From positions 260,280,392 to 260,344,391 of the forward strand of contig NC_090323.1 of assembly GCF_040869045.1 (NCBI RefSeq): DNA of 64,000 bases. The letters run 5' to 3'. Below the pieces are notes generated by a model. That model was not told the DNA's origin, did no database searches, and saw only the letters and a program-made list of their open reading frames with translations. Positions 45,604 to 56,735 of this stretch are shown here, one piece after another. Numbering within the stretch: position 1 is the first letter of the stretch; every line of letters starts with the position of its first letter. Made by a program: the position numbers and the translations under genes. The DNA comes from Eurosta solidaginis (Eukaryota; Arthropoda; Insecta; Diptera; Tephritidae).

Positions 45604-48600
45604 AGAAGTTTAATCTCAACGCTACACCGAGTAACCCAGAAAAAACTACTGATTCGAAGTCCGGGCTACTCGCCCCTAACTTTATTCCCTTTCATCTTCG
45701 TTCATATACAGACAGACTGCAAAATTATACATCAATTTCGAATATAATTCGAAAACGTACCTTAAGATTAAAAGAATTTTACGATAACGTTAAAAGAAGC
45801 CAAAAGTTACTTCTTTCTACCCTTTTTAGCAATCACAATGATATGCGAACCTATGCAGAAGTATCCTTTCTAAAATATAGCGAGCTTGGGTTACTAGATA
45901 CCGGAGCGAATATCAGTTGTGTTGGTTCCTCGCTTGCGACAAAAGATCTGTTAAACTTTCCAGAATTTAAAGCTATTCATTCTCATGCCAAAACGGCTAA
46001 TGGAGACAACCAAGAGATCATAGGAGTACTCGATGTGATACTGAAATATAAAGCGGTCGAAAAGCCTATGAAACTCTATGTAATACCTTCCATTAAGCAA
46101 AGACTTATATTAGGTCACGATTTTTGGAAAATTTTTGAACTTGCCCCAAATATAATTAGCTCACTAGAGCAAAGACAGAATGTAGCTCAGTCTAAGGAAG
46201 TCGATGCATATCCTTTGAGTCCACAACAAATTCAACAATTGGAAGTTGTCAAACTTATGTTTCCCAACGCCAAGGAAGGATTAGGTCGTACATCCCTGAT
46301 AAAACACCGCATCGATATAGGCAATTCAACACCCATTAAGCAACGTTTTTATCCTGTAAGCCCAGCGGTAGAAAAACTTGTATACCAAGAAATAGATCGT
46401 ATGATAGCCCTAGGTGTAATCGAACCATCGATAAGCCCCTGGAGTTCACCTATGCGATTGGTTATCAAACCGAACAAAGTACGTCTATGTCTGGATGCTC
46501 GTCGGCTGAACGACGTGACGAAAAAAGACGCGTATCCACTGCCCAGCATAGATGGTATTTTTTCCCGGCTTCCAAAAGCTAATATTATCACCAAAATTGA
46601 CTTAAAAGACGCGTACTGGCAAATCGAACTTAGTTCCGAATCAAAGCATTTAACTGCATTTACGGTTCCCGGCCGTCCACTTTACCAATTTAAAGTTATG
46701 CCTTTCGGGCTTTGCAATGCGCCGTCGACGATGTGTCGTCTCATGGATAGTATTATTCCTCCAGATCTCCGTAATTGTGTATTTGGGTATCTGGATGATC
46801 TATGCGTGGTATCAGAAGACTTTTCACCCATCTAGCAATACTCGTGAGATTGGCCGAACAATTTCGCAAAGCCAATCTAACTATTAACATTGGAAAAAGC
46901 CAATTTTGTGTTACTTCAGTTAATTATCTCGGCTATGTCATTGGTAGCGGAGGTATACGCACAGATCCCTCAAAGGTATCTTGTATTTTAAGCTGGCCAT
47001 CACCCAGAAACCTGAAGCAAGTCAGAGGATTCCTCGGAGTTTGTGGATGGTACCGCAGGTTTATACCGAACTTCGCAGACCTCACTTGTCCCATAACCGA
47101 AGTGTTGTCTACAAAGAAGAAATTTGTTTGGACTACGGAAGCGCAGCAGGCCATGAATAAATTGAAAGAAATTTTAACCTCTGCCCCAGTGTTAACTAAC
47201 CCCAATTTTTCGAAAAAGTTCTATTTGCGAGTGACGTTGGTATTGGGGCCGTGTTAGTACAATTATCCGAGGAAAATGAGGAAAAACCAATTGCGTATAT
47301 GTCGAAAAAAGTTAGTCGTGCGCAACGTAATTATAGCGTCACTGAGCGAGAATGTTTAGCAGTGATTACGGCCATTGAAAAATTCCGCTGCTATCTGGAA
47401 CTGCAAGAGTTCGAGGTAGTTACCGATCATTCAAGTTTGCTTTGGCTCATGCGTCAACAGAACGTTTCGGGCAGACTTGCGCGTTGGATATTTCGCCTTC
47501 AACAATTTAAATTTTCAATCTCCCATCAAAAAGGGAAAGACCACATTGTCCCCGACGCTTTGTCGCGACTTCAAGAAAATGAAATTGCAGCACTGGACAT
47601 GGGTCCTATGGTAAACCTTGAATCGGATGCGTTTTTGGATGAGTCTTATGTAGCTTTGAAGACAAAGTTTCAAGAAAACCCAGAAAGGTTTCCCGATATC
47701 AAGATGGTAGACCAATTAATATATATTCGTACGGAACACGCTTCTGGAGAGGATATGCAAGAGAAGAACTCCTGGAAATTATGGGTTCCAGAGAGACTTC
47801 GACGGGGTATTCTTAACCAGGCTCATGACAGCTCTACATCTTCTCATGCGGGAATTCAAAAAACCAGAGAAGTTACGCCGTTATCTTTTTTGGCCAGGGC
47901 TGGCAAAAGATGTCCGTAATTATGTTCGAACTTGTGAAATATGTAAAGAGAACAAAGCACCAAACTTCACTCTTAGGCCACCCATGGGTGCTCACAGCCC
48001 TACGTGTCGACCTTTTCTGAGGATATATGTCGATCTGCTTGGACCTTATCCGCGCAGTAAAAATGGGCATATAGGGTTACTGATTGTGCTTGATCATTTT
48101 AGCAAATATCATTAGATCCACCCGCTAAAAAAGTTTACTTCAGTCGCCATTCAGAAATACCTTCTGGAAAACATTTTTCATAGTTTTGGCGTACCAGAGA
48201 TTCTGGTCAGTGACAACGGAACGCAATTCAAAGCCAATGATTTTAATGCCTTCCTGACGGAACTGGGTATAAATCATGTCTATACGGCTCTGTACTCGCC
48301 GCAAAGCAATGCTGCGGAAAGAGTTAACCGGTCGCTGTTAACAGCAATTCGGTCATACTTAAAACAAGACCAGACAAGATGGGACGAACATCTTACAAGC
48401 ATCTCCTGCTCGTTAAGATCGTCTTTGCATCAAACGTTGGGTTGTTCTCCGTATCGCGCGTTGTTTGGCTTGGACATGATCACCCACGGTGCTGATTACA
48501 AACTGCTAAAAGAACTTAGCTTATTGGAAGAACCGATTGCTCCTCTTTCCCGATCCGATAATCTAGCATTAGTACGAAAAGACGTTCAAGTGAATATTCG

Positions 48601-48847
48601 TAAAGCTTACGAACGCAATGCAAAGCAATACAACTTGCGTTCGAAGCCAGTCAGTTTCAAGGCAGGCCAAGAAGTTTATCGAAGAAACTTTGCCCTTAGT
48701 AAGTTTTCACAAAACTTTAACGCCAAGTTAGGCCCGCAATTCCTCAAATGCCGGATCCGCAGAAAACTCGGTAATTGCTATTACCAGTTGGAAGATTTGC
48801 AAGGAAAAGAAATTGGTACATATCATGCCAAGGATATCCGAGCCTAA
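45522..48847 (+). pseudogene. Pol: protease, RT, RNase H, integrase
   Basis: Protease motif LGLLDTGANISCVG at about 45885-45926. Reverse transcriptase has RLCLDARRLNDVTKKDAYPL, MPFGLCNAPSTMCRLM and catalytic GYLDDLCVV (about 46787-46813). The frame breaks near 46830 and again near 47230, where the RNase H start (usual D-A-S-D) is damaged. RNase H then runs as VTERECLAVITAIEK and TDHSSLLWL. The integrase zinc finger is split by a frame change near 47850 (H..H in one frame, CEIC in the next). Its DDE core follows (YVDLLGPYP; VSDNGTQFKAND; SPQSNAAERVNRS) with TAG at 48113. The C-terminus ends at 48845-48847. Lesions are few and all domains are present. Confidence 0.9.
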
Positions 48848-48889
48848 TTCCCTCTAATACTTTTATCAAGCTACCGTATTATTGGGTTT

Positions 48890-51642
48890 TGTAATGGTCG
48901 CTATCAAAATTAATGTCAAACATTTTCATCGCGTACAGTTCGCGACCAAAACTTGTCGCAGGCGATAAAATGAAATGCTAGTTCGACGAATGGATGGCGC
49001 TGCTGTTGGTATTTGATCTAACTTATATCGCACTGAACGTACTATAAACCACAGCTAACTTCAATAGAGACTTTCCAAAAGAAAATAATATATATATAAA
49101 GAGCGGCAATTTCCGAAGCTATAAAAAGGCTGCACACCTAACAGTTACCCTTTTCTTTGGACAACCGCCAAGTGATCGCCGAGTACCTGATTCAATTGTC
49201 GCCTTATTCGGACTTTAAAGTCCCACTTACGAATTCCCAGGTATGTATACATGAAAGTAAAGTGTAAAGTGCCAGGTTGTTGCATTCACTTATGCACATC
49301 CCGTTTTTTTGTTACAGTGCCATAGAAATTGCAGTGGAGGGAAGAACCACACCCGACACCCAAAATCTTACATCCACGACAGGGGTGGGTGTGGATACAT
49401 TTTATTACAAGTGAAAAGGCAGAACACTAAGCAACCTATAACGGGGCAGCAACAGCCTTTTGCTTCTGTTCTGTACAGGCACCAACCACACATATGTACC
49501 AATGTACAGGCCCCACTGCGCCTAGGTGTTGTACGTTACCCATTCAGGCCTTTGCCATCCAATCAGGTGCAAGACAAATCCCATCTCAATAGCCAGAGGC
49601 AAGAGGACAGGATAGGTGGTACCAGCAACCATTCGCACTAAACAAGAGTAGGGAAGAATAAGTGGAAACCGTTAGGAAAAGATTTGAAACGAAAACGCGA
49701 TAGAGTGCGGAAAGTCTAAATATATGTAGCCAAAGAGATTTGTGGCAACCAAAAAGAGTGACAGCAACAACTACCGAACATTAGAAAACAAAGAGTTGTT
49801 ACAACCAGACAAAAAAAGAAAGAAATAAGTCGAAGATTAGTTAAGTTAAAAGTGTGAATTAAATGCGAAGGGTATTATTCAATGTATACTCGTAATCAGT
49901 TAAAAAAACATCTGAAAAGGTTGAGTAGCTAAAAGAAAACCAATCACTTATACCAGCTAGTGCCTATAAATAATCAATGTAAAAGTCATTGCCGGTCCTA
50001 TTGTGTTCGGTGTTGTTGCCAATCCCAAACCCCCCGCTTAGAAAAGCAAGCGCAAAAATCTCAATTAAATCAGAATCAGATTCAATCAAGTAAATGTTCG
50101 TATATCTCGCTGCGGACAATCAAGGAAGATATACCTATATAGATAGAAAACTACGGTTTCTATAGAACTGTTAAGTTAGGATTTTTATGTAACGAAAGAA
50201 AACGAAATTGCTAATAAGTGCCACCAGCTGATTCCAGCTCCGACCGACCGCAACATCGCATAACAACTACAACGATGGAAGGCCTTTCAACGCTGCAGCT
50301 GAACGCGAATTTGTAAGCACGTAAGTTATATATTTTCTATCTAATTCTTTCGTTACCATTTGTATTCAGCCGATCCATATCGCCGTAAATATGTACGTCT
50401 GCCGGCAACCCTTTTCCTTGCCTAAAGTTCATTTGCTATAGTGTTTGAAATTTTAAATTTCCAGTAATGCTGATTGGCATTTTCATAAATCGTGTATTCT
50501 CGCTCTAAGCTCACTCGCACTCGCTCAGAATAGGTAGTTGGTGTCCATACCTACATACCTACGTAATTACAAACGTACCTATGTCGATTTGGTGACAGCT
50601 AAACCCTTACATAAAATCCGGGAAAACCTTAATTGAAAACCCAACCGAAGGGATAAAATTCCACATCGAGTTGATAATTGTTAAAGAGACATTGGCAGTT
50701 GTATTCGATTTTTTTTGGTGTGCCTTTGATCCAATTGATCTAGTTGGGATTGCCTTTGCTTTTTTATGCAGAACTCGCTTTGAGTGGGAAACCCAAATCC
50801 ATAGAGAGATAAGAGTTTAAACTTCAACAATTTTTATTAGCCCTTTGTAAAGCCCATAAGTATGTAGGTGAAAAGTTGTTATTATTAAGAATCAAATCAT
50901 AGAGTTGAAGTTTCTGGATATTTGAACTTACGAGGGTTACTCGTCATACAAGTTTGTTTAGCTAAGTTTAGTAGTAATCATTGTTTAATAAAACACCAAT
51001 ATGAATTTATAACGTTGTCAAGAAAACAACCTATCATGTGTTAAGTCTTTCTGCTAATTCCTGGTAGGCATGGCAACATAAAAAGGTAAGAGAAATTAAT
51101 GTGGGTATCTTCCAATGCATGTTTAGATTGAAGATCATGGTAGGGTAGGGTGCAGAATGCAAGAGTCGAATGCCACCTTAGACCTTGCACCCTAATGCAC
51201 ACTCATAAGGGGAAGTTTCAAATATTCTTAAATCTAATTTTTATGTGACTTCATCATGACTTGATATTTGCTTGTTTAAACCGAGGAGGTTTCTCCCTTC
51301 TTCGGTTCTGCCCGGAGTTCTATAAATTAAAGTTTGTGTAATTGAGGTTGAGTATCGGCAAAAACCCACCCCACGCCGAAAGAGCTAAGGCACGAGAGAG
51401 CTCCATCCGCCGAGACCCCCTCAACATTTTGTAGTCGAGAATGCTAGGAGTCTAGTTCAGTTTTTTTGACACTAGCTGGCATTCACCTACATTCAACTAA
51501 ATGCTCCTGTGATCTCACCTTGCCACATCCCGTTGTGCTATGTCCCATCGGTACCAAAACACGTTACCTCACCTACATCTTTGGCTTCCCATTAAGGAGC
51601 CAGCGAGCACAAAGATCACATGGCATTCAACATAACATTACA
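48890..51642 (+). repeat. 3' LTR of the Osvaldo-like element, 2753 bp
   Basis: Near-identical to 40521-43265. Differences include an extra AAATTT-type 6 bp near 50456 and an extra TTGCC near 51519. The upstream purine tract is weak. Confidence 0.95.
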
Positions 51643-52139
51643 AAACAGGCGTCGGACCTTTCTGCCAGGAATTGCCCGGTGAATCCAGTACTCAAAGAAC
51701 AGTACCCAAAACTTGCCGAAGAGGAACGCATACTCCCCAGGGAAGCGCGAGTCACTCTAGCTTAACTTCGTTCTGGATACTGTAACAGGTTAAACTCTTA
51801 CCTATCCAGAATCAACCCGACATACAAAATGTATGCCCCGCTTGCAATGTTTCCCCACATGACACCAACCATCTCTTTAATTGTAATGTGGAACCAACTC
51901 CTCTAACACCCCTCTCATTATGGTCCACCCCTGTTGAAACAGCAAGTTTCCTTGGACTACCGTTGGAGGATATTGATGACAATTTGTGATCGGTTGCAGC
52001 TGTTGGGTGGGGCGAAGCACTGCTACAATAACAACAACAACCACTAGGCAACACCCCCGAAACCATCCTTTTCACCTCGAGAGGATTTAGTGCTTATGCT
52101 TAGAATTGAAGCTAAAATCAGCTCATATTATATAGAGGG

Positions 52140-52245
52140 CTTTGGAAAAAAGGGCTAGCCTAGAAGATTATATGAAGTCATATTAAATCGTTCCCGAGAT
52201 GGTCGGATTGGTGCCTTAATGGTGCTTTTATTGCTACAAACAAGG
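52140..52245 (+). mobile_element. SINE fragment
   Basis: AATCGTTCCCGAGATGGTCG then GATTGGTGCCTTAATGGTGC match the middle of the SINE; both ends are missing. Confidence 0.6.
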
Positions 52246-52381
52246 AGTTGCCTTAGAATGATCCCATTGCAATATTTAAAGGACCTGTCAGTTATCTTTC
52301 AAATACATGTAGTCCACAATCTAGTCCGCTTCCCATATTTACATTGCCAATCGAATACGCTAAGCCTTATAGGCAACCCTG

Positions 52382-52858
52382 TTATTGTTGTTGTAGCAGT
52401 TCGCCCCACCTAATAGGTGCGACCGAACACAAATTGTCATCAATATTCTCTAACGGTAGTCCAAGGAAACTTGCTGTTTCAACAGGGGTGGACCATAATG
52501 AAAGGGGTGTTAGAGGCGTTGGTTCCACATTACAATTAAAGAGATGGTTGGTGTCATGTGGGTACACATTGCGAGCGGGGAAAACATTTTGTATGTCGGG
52601 GTTGATTCTGGATAGGTAAGAGTTTAACCTGTTACAGTATCCAGATCGAAGTTGAGCTAGAGTGACTCGCGTTTCCCTGGGGAGTATGCGTTCCTCTTCC
52701 GCAAGTTTTGGATACTGTTCTTTGAGTACTGGATTCACCGGGCAATTCCTGGCATAAAGTTCCGACGCCTGTTTGTGGAGTTCACTGACGACCTGCTTGT
52801 ATTTTTTTGCTTCATACGGCTGAGTTCTCAGGTGCCGTATTTCCTCATAATGCATCAA
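52382..52858 (-). pseudogene. LINE ORF2 C-terminus
   Basis: About 158 codons: EIRHLRTQPYEAKKYKQVV, PKLAEEERILPRETRVTLAQ, RSGYCNRLNSYLSRINPDIQ, DTNHLFNC (a C/H zinc-type motif usual at LINE C-termini), TPLSLWSTPVETASFLGLPL. The first ATG lies at the deletion junction. Confidence 0.75.
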
Positions 52859-52912
52859 TCAGATGTCTGTTGGGATGCCCAGGTTTCTGAGTATTCAACA
52901 GGAACTGTTTGG

Positions 52913-54299
52913 TTAGCATCTCATTTCTGTAAAAGATTTATATTCCTCCCACTTTCCTTTTTTAAAGTTTATGAAAGTGCGTTTTTCTGTAACGATGAAG
53001 TCGGCGGTACGCTCGAACGAAATAAGTATAGGCAGGTAATCGGATGCCAATGTTACCATCAGCTGCCAGTTGACGCAGTTTACGAGTTCTGCGCTCACGA
53101 TTGAGATATCCGGCGAACTGTGACAGCTTCCTACCATACGTGTGGAGCGTCTCCGTTTATTGTGCAGAACGTCGTTTCTTCTATTTGATCCGCCAACATC
53201 TCACCCCTATTGTCCGCCTGCAAGTTTGATTGCCATAGATCGTGATGGGCATTAAAGGCCCCCCCAGCGGGTAAGGGGGTAAGAATATACCCGCGGTAGG
53301 TATGCCTGTCGTAAGAGGCGACTAAAATACCAGATTCAAGGCGTGTATAGCGCAACCCTTCAGGTTGCCAGCGCAATATATAGCTTCTCCAAACCTAATT
53401 GTCAACCTCACCTATCCGCGGCGAATCCTGTTTCATTAACAGACGAGGCTCTGGCGACCCCAAGCTCCTCATGGAACTTGGGGGTGGGGAGGGAGGGGAC
53501 GGCCTGAAGGTTTAATGTGGCCACATAAATCGTTCCCGAGATGGTCGGGCTAGCACCTTAATGGTGCTGTGGTACCGGAGCGTACCGGATCTGTATCTGG
53601 CAACGGACCATCACATCGATAACACTCCCCAAAGCCTTCGGGGTGCAACCTTATCGCTACAACAACAACAACAACATGGGCATTAAAGTCGCCTAAGATA
53701 ATGCGATTGTTGCCAGTGAGTAAGACGCTAATATTAGGGCGGTATCAACTGGGACAACAGGTGGCAGGGGGGATGTAGATGTTGATGATTTCTAGGATTG
53801 CATCGCCTGACCGGACAGATAGGCCTTGACGTTCTAAGAAATTGTCCCTGCGGTCGATGTCAGGATCAAATATATGATATTGCACAGAGTGGTGTATGAT
53901 AAACGCGAGGCCGCCTCCATTTCCGCTCATGCGATCTTTTCTGTGGACATTATACCCAGAACAGGTTTGCAGTGCAGATCTTGCTGTGAGTTTAGTCTCT
54001 TGAATCACAGCAATTCGGATATTGTGCCGCTTCATGAAATCGACTATCTCCGTGATCTTCCCAGTTAATCCATTACAGTTTAACTGCAGAATTCTGAAGT
54101 GCATAGACGTCGCCACTCTGGGAGTAAGTGACGTGTAAATACGCCTGGGTTGAGGAAGGCCAGGACGCAACTGCTGTTGTGGCCCTGGGACTGGGCGTCC
54201 TTGGTCAAGCATTGGGGTACCCGGTAGATTGGGGTTTGCGACCTGGCAACATGGCGCAATGAAACCCGTCGGGGGGTTGCGTCGCGGAGACCAGAACAT
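52913..54299 (-). pseudogene. LINE endonuclease, split by a SINE
   Basis: The N-terminal part (54299-53745) shows RILQLNCNGLTGKITEIVDF, IRIAVIQETKL (catalytic Glu) and NGGGLAFIIHHSV. After a frame change the sequence reaches the GDFNAHHDLW block (catalytic Asp/Asn), cut by the SINE at 53258-53675. It continues as DLWQSNLQADNRGEMLADQI, SSPDISIVSAEL and LASDYLPILISFER (catalytic SDH-like site, here SDY) to about 52913. Frame breaks occur near 53740 and 53135. Confidence 0.8.
53258..53675 (+). mobile_element. SINE-like retroposon, copy 2 (418 bp)
   Basis: It starts GCCCCCCCAGCGGGTAAGGG and ends CGCTACAACAACAACAAC. It is flanked by a perfect 13-bp direct repeat ATGGGCATTAAAG (53245-53257, 53676-53688) that belongs to the LINE endonuclease gene it interrupts. 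This proves mobility after the LINE arrived. Confidence 0.92.
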
Positions 54300-55068
54300 C
54301 TAGGAAAGTGGCACCGCCCACGGCAGGAGCTGCATTGGGCGGATGTCGCAAACATATATATTCTGTGCTGGCAAATGGTGCAAACGGGGTTAGGGACTAA
54401 GAGTCTGTTTTCCTGACCTACACGATTGCTGCCGCAAAAGAGGGGGGGAGAAGACGGGGGCAGGGGCTGATGCTCAGCATTGCTACCGACTCTACTACGA
54501 AGATAGTAGTTATGAGTGGTAGCAGCTGTTTGAGTTTTTGGCGCCGCGTGGCGCGAGCAGCAGCGGGTACTAGTTGTGGCTTGCTGAGCAGCTCGGCTGC
54601 TGGAAGCTAGTGGGGGGCGCGTGAACAGCAAGGAGCCACAAAAGATTTATAAAAGTTACGTGGACGTTGGGTTTTGGGATCAAGCCCAGAACAACCTGTC
54701 CGATGCAACCATCCCTTACACGAGACACACTGAACAGAGTATGGCCGTCCTAAAAAGATTCTTTTTCGGCAGATGCAGCAAAACCATTTCTCAGGACCGG
54801 GGTCAGGAGACGGACCCGGATTGGATTCGATACCTTCCCGTAGCAAGAGAATATGGAGCAGTCCCGCTGCAAGGAGCTGCTGGGAGGATGACAATTTGTG
54901 GGAGGGACGCAACAAATTAAATGGGGTTACACTGAAATGACAGCCCTTGGTCGGGAAAAATCCAGGGTCGCTCCGGTACATAGAACCGACTGCCTTTGGG
55001 AAGCGCCTTGGGCTCAAGGCTATTATAGAAAATGTATACAAGATTATGCTAAAATAGCAAAGCCGCAT
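54080..55068 (-). pseudogene. LINE ORF1: 2A-like motif and two PHD-like fingers
   Basis: The first frame (55068-54607) contains LLHILLLREGIESNPGP (2A-like; NPGP at residues 83-86) followed by a finger CCICRKRIF...CVSCKGWLHRTGC...CC (C4HC3-like, PHD type). The second frame (54631-54080) has a basic, Ser-rich stretch and a related finger CTICQHRIY...CSSCRGRCHFPRC. A frameshift around 54615 separates them. ORF1 proteins of CR1-type LINEs carry PHD-like fingers (established); the role in RNA binding is inferred. Confidence 0.7.
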
Positions 55069-55138
55069 GCAATACTATGCAGCCATATTATAAGAAATTA
55101 ATTAAATACAAAGACAATCTCTCCACATAGACTGTTCA

Positions 55139-55642
55139 TTAAATCTGAATGCGAATTGCCTTCCTACATGGCGTATGGACAATGTTGGCAATTAGGTGTT
55201 TGCCTTGAAGTATTTTCATTAAATTGCAAAAAAACAAAAATATAATGGCTTGCATAAATAATATACAAATAAGTTCAAACCGGTCAAAAGAATTTTCAAA
55301 TAGTTTTATACGTGGTAAACTATACACAAATACCAATGTACACCTATCTAACATACGCATGTTTACTCGTTGTATATGAGAGTGAAGGGAGAGATGCAAT
55401 AGGCCGCAGGTGATTAACCTAATGTTATATGTAGCAAAGCCGACCAGCTGTGATTCAAATAAACACAAACGCCCTACTTTACGAATACTTGGCCCTAATA
55501 CTCTTAGCTTCTGTAATACAACATAATCAACAGCAAAAGTAAGAAATTCTGGGCGCCTACATTTGTATGAACTTGCATATGTATATTTGTATACACGAGT
55601 ATACACATACTTGGGGGTAAAGTTGATGACGAAGAACCGCAA
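55139..55642 (-). other. Unassigned open frame, 167 codons
   Basis: Rich in Leu/Ile/Phe and basic residues, with a hydrophobic run near the end (ELICILFMQAIIFLFFCNL). It lies between the LINE 5' end and SINE copy 3 in the same intron. I recognise no family, and AT-rich DNA can give such a frame by chance. Confidence 0.15.
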
Positions 55643-55647
55643 TAGTG

Positions 55648-56004
55648 CGGGTTAGGGGGTTATAATAGAATATACCCGCGGTAGGTATGCCTGTCGTAAG
55701 AGGTGACTAAAATACCATATTCAATGGGTTTGTATAGTGCAGCCCTTCCAGGTTGCCAGCGCAATACGTAGCTTCTGCAAACCCAATTGTCAACCTAACC
55801 TATCCGTGGCGAATCCTGTTCCATTAACAGCCGAGGCTCTGGCGACCCCGAACTCCTCATGGATCTAGGGGGTGGGAGGGCGGTATGACCCAGAAGGTCG
55901 CATGTAGTCATAACAAATCGTTCCCCAGTATGGTCGGGCTTGGTACCGGAACGTACCGGTCTGCATCCGGCAAAGAACCATCACCTCGATAACACTCCCC
56001 AGTG
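55648..56004 (+). mobile_element. SINE-like retroposon, copy 3 (3'-truncated)
   Basis: From GCGGGTTAGGGGGTTATAAT to CGATAACACTCCCCAGTG. It lacks the final CTTCGGGG...CAA tail, and flanking duplications are not seen. Confidence 0.75.
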
Positions 56005-56634
56005 CCGAGGATCCAAGGCAAGAGTAGGTTGAACATTTTGTAGCATAATATAAGTGTGATTATGCATGCTCATATGTCTACATTTGCATTTTTCAAATTC
56101 GTCCCAACCCACAATAATAATATGTAGACCTACATAGAAGCACATACGTAGGCTCTGACCTTTTAGCAGTACAGCTCTTCCCATTAATCGTTTAAGAATT
56201 TTTGGCGTAGCACCAGATTTAGTATGAGGAAGTAGCAAGTAGTCGCTTTAAGTAATTTACACCATCCACAGGATTTAAATTAACAAAGCGGCACAAGTAG
56301 TAATATTAAACACACCTTTGCGATATACAATAAAATAAATTCTAAAAATAAATCTCGATAAGATGGGAACTTGCGGGAGGAGACAGGCTAGTATATACGT
56401 ATTTACACACAAGTATATATGATGGCTCATGCTGTTCTCGTTTACATACATACATACATGTATAGAAGCGGGTGCAGTCGTATGTGGACAGGAAATATCT
56501 AACTCCGGCTACTTCGGTACACTTAATATTTGCTTAACTTAAAAAAAGTGGAGCAAGTATATTGGAACTAAAGTAATTTCTAATACTTCGCATGATCTCA
56601 AATAGCAACAAATTACAAAAATTAGTATACTCAC
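56005..56634. other. Start of intron 1, nothing assignable
   Basis: AT-rich, with several ACATACATACATAC/TGTATA-type simple repeats (about 56440-56465). No gene or clear element seen. Confidence 0.5.
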
Positions 56635-56735
56635 TTGCCACGAAATCCAGCAGTTCCATATTGTATTGGTGTTGTAGACTTCTTTGGATACATTTCCCTT
56701 GCGAATGCGTACACGGTTCGTAAGTTTATGGACAT
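56635..56735 (-). CDS. nst: PGM3 coding exon 1
   Basis: ATG at 56735-56733 in good context (GGTAAAATG). It encodes 33 residues plus two bases: MSINLRTVYAFAREMYP, then STTPIQYGTAGFRG and AA of a split Lys codon, followed by GTGAGT. The IQYGTAGFR block is the N-terminal signature of eukaryotic phosphoacetylglucosamine mutases and is exactly what exon 2 lacks at its start. The two-base remainder fits the one-base start of exon 2. Shared strand, phase and protein position make this the same gene despite the 33.5-kb separation. Confidence 0.92.

Larger units (their letters stand above)
40521..51642 (+). mobile_element. Osvaldo/Ulysses-type Ty3/gypsy retrotransposon, 11.1 kb
   Basis: Complete LTR-to-LTR element with 4-bp direct repeats AAAC (40517-40520, 51643-51646). 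LTRs are about 2.75 kb and roughly 99% identical by eye (about 25 differences, including 6-bp and 5-bp indels), so the insertion is fairly recent. The tRNA-Lys primer site, very long LTRs and absence of an env gene fit the Osvaldo/Ulysses lineage known from Drosophila. Pol order is PR-RT-RNaseH-IN. At least two stops and three frame breaks are present, so this copy appears inactive. Confidence 0.9.
40402..52041 (+). mobile_element. LINE 3' fragment split by the Osvaldo-like element
   Basis: Left piece 40402-40520 (CAGAAACCTGGGCATCCC ... CTCCACAAAC) and right piece 51647-52041 (AGGCGTCGGACC ... CTGCTACAATAACAACAAC) join into one sequence matching 52858-52378 in reverse. They encode the extreme C-terminus of a LINE ORF2 (EIRHLRTQPYEAKKYK; NCPVNPVLKEQYPKLAEEER), with frame lesions. 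The whole 11.1-kb LTR element lies between them. Confidence 0.85.
52378..55100 (-). mobile_element. Internally deleted LINE with PHD-like ORF1
   Basis: Minus-strand order: ORF1 with cysteine fingers and a 2A-like motif, apurinic-type endonuclease (split by a SINE), then directly the extreme C-terminus of ORF2 (52858-52382) and a tail CTGCTACAACAACAATAAC. The reverse-transcriptase core between endonuclease and C-terminus is absent (junction about 52870-52915). The 40402-52041 fragment is the same family in the opposite orientation. Confidence 0.8.
23095..56634 (-). other. nst: PGM3 intron 1, about 33.5 kb, filled with transposons
   Basis: Donor GTGAGT follows exon 1 (56634 downward) and the acceptor ...TTTTATTTAAG ends at 23095. 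Exon 1 ends two bases into a codon and exon 2 supplies one base, so the phase agrees. Nearly every segment is assignable to mobile elements, listed separately. I see no other gene nested in it. Confidence 0.88.
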
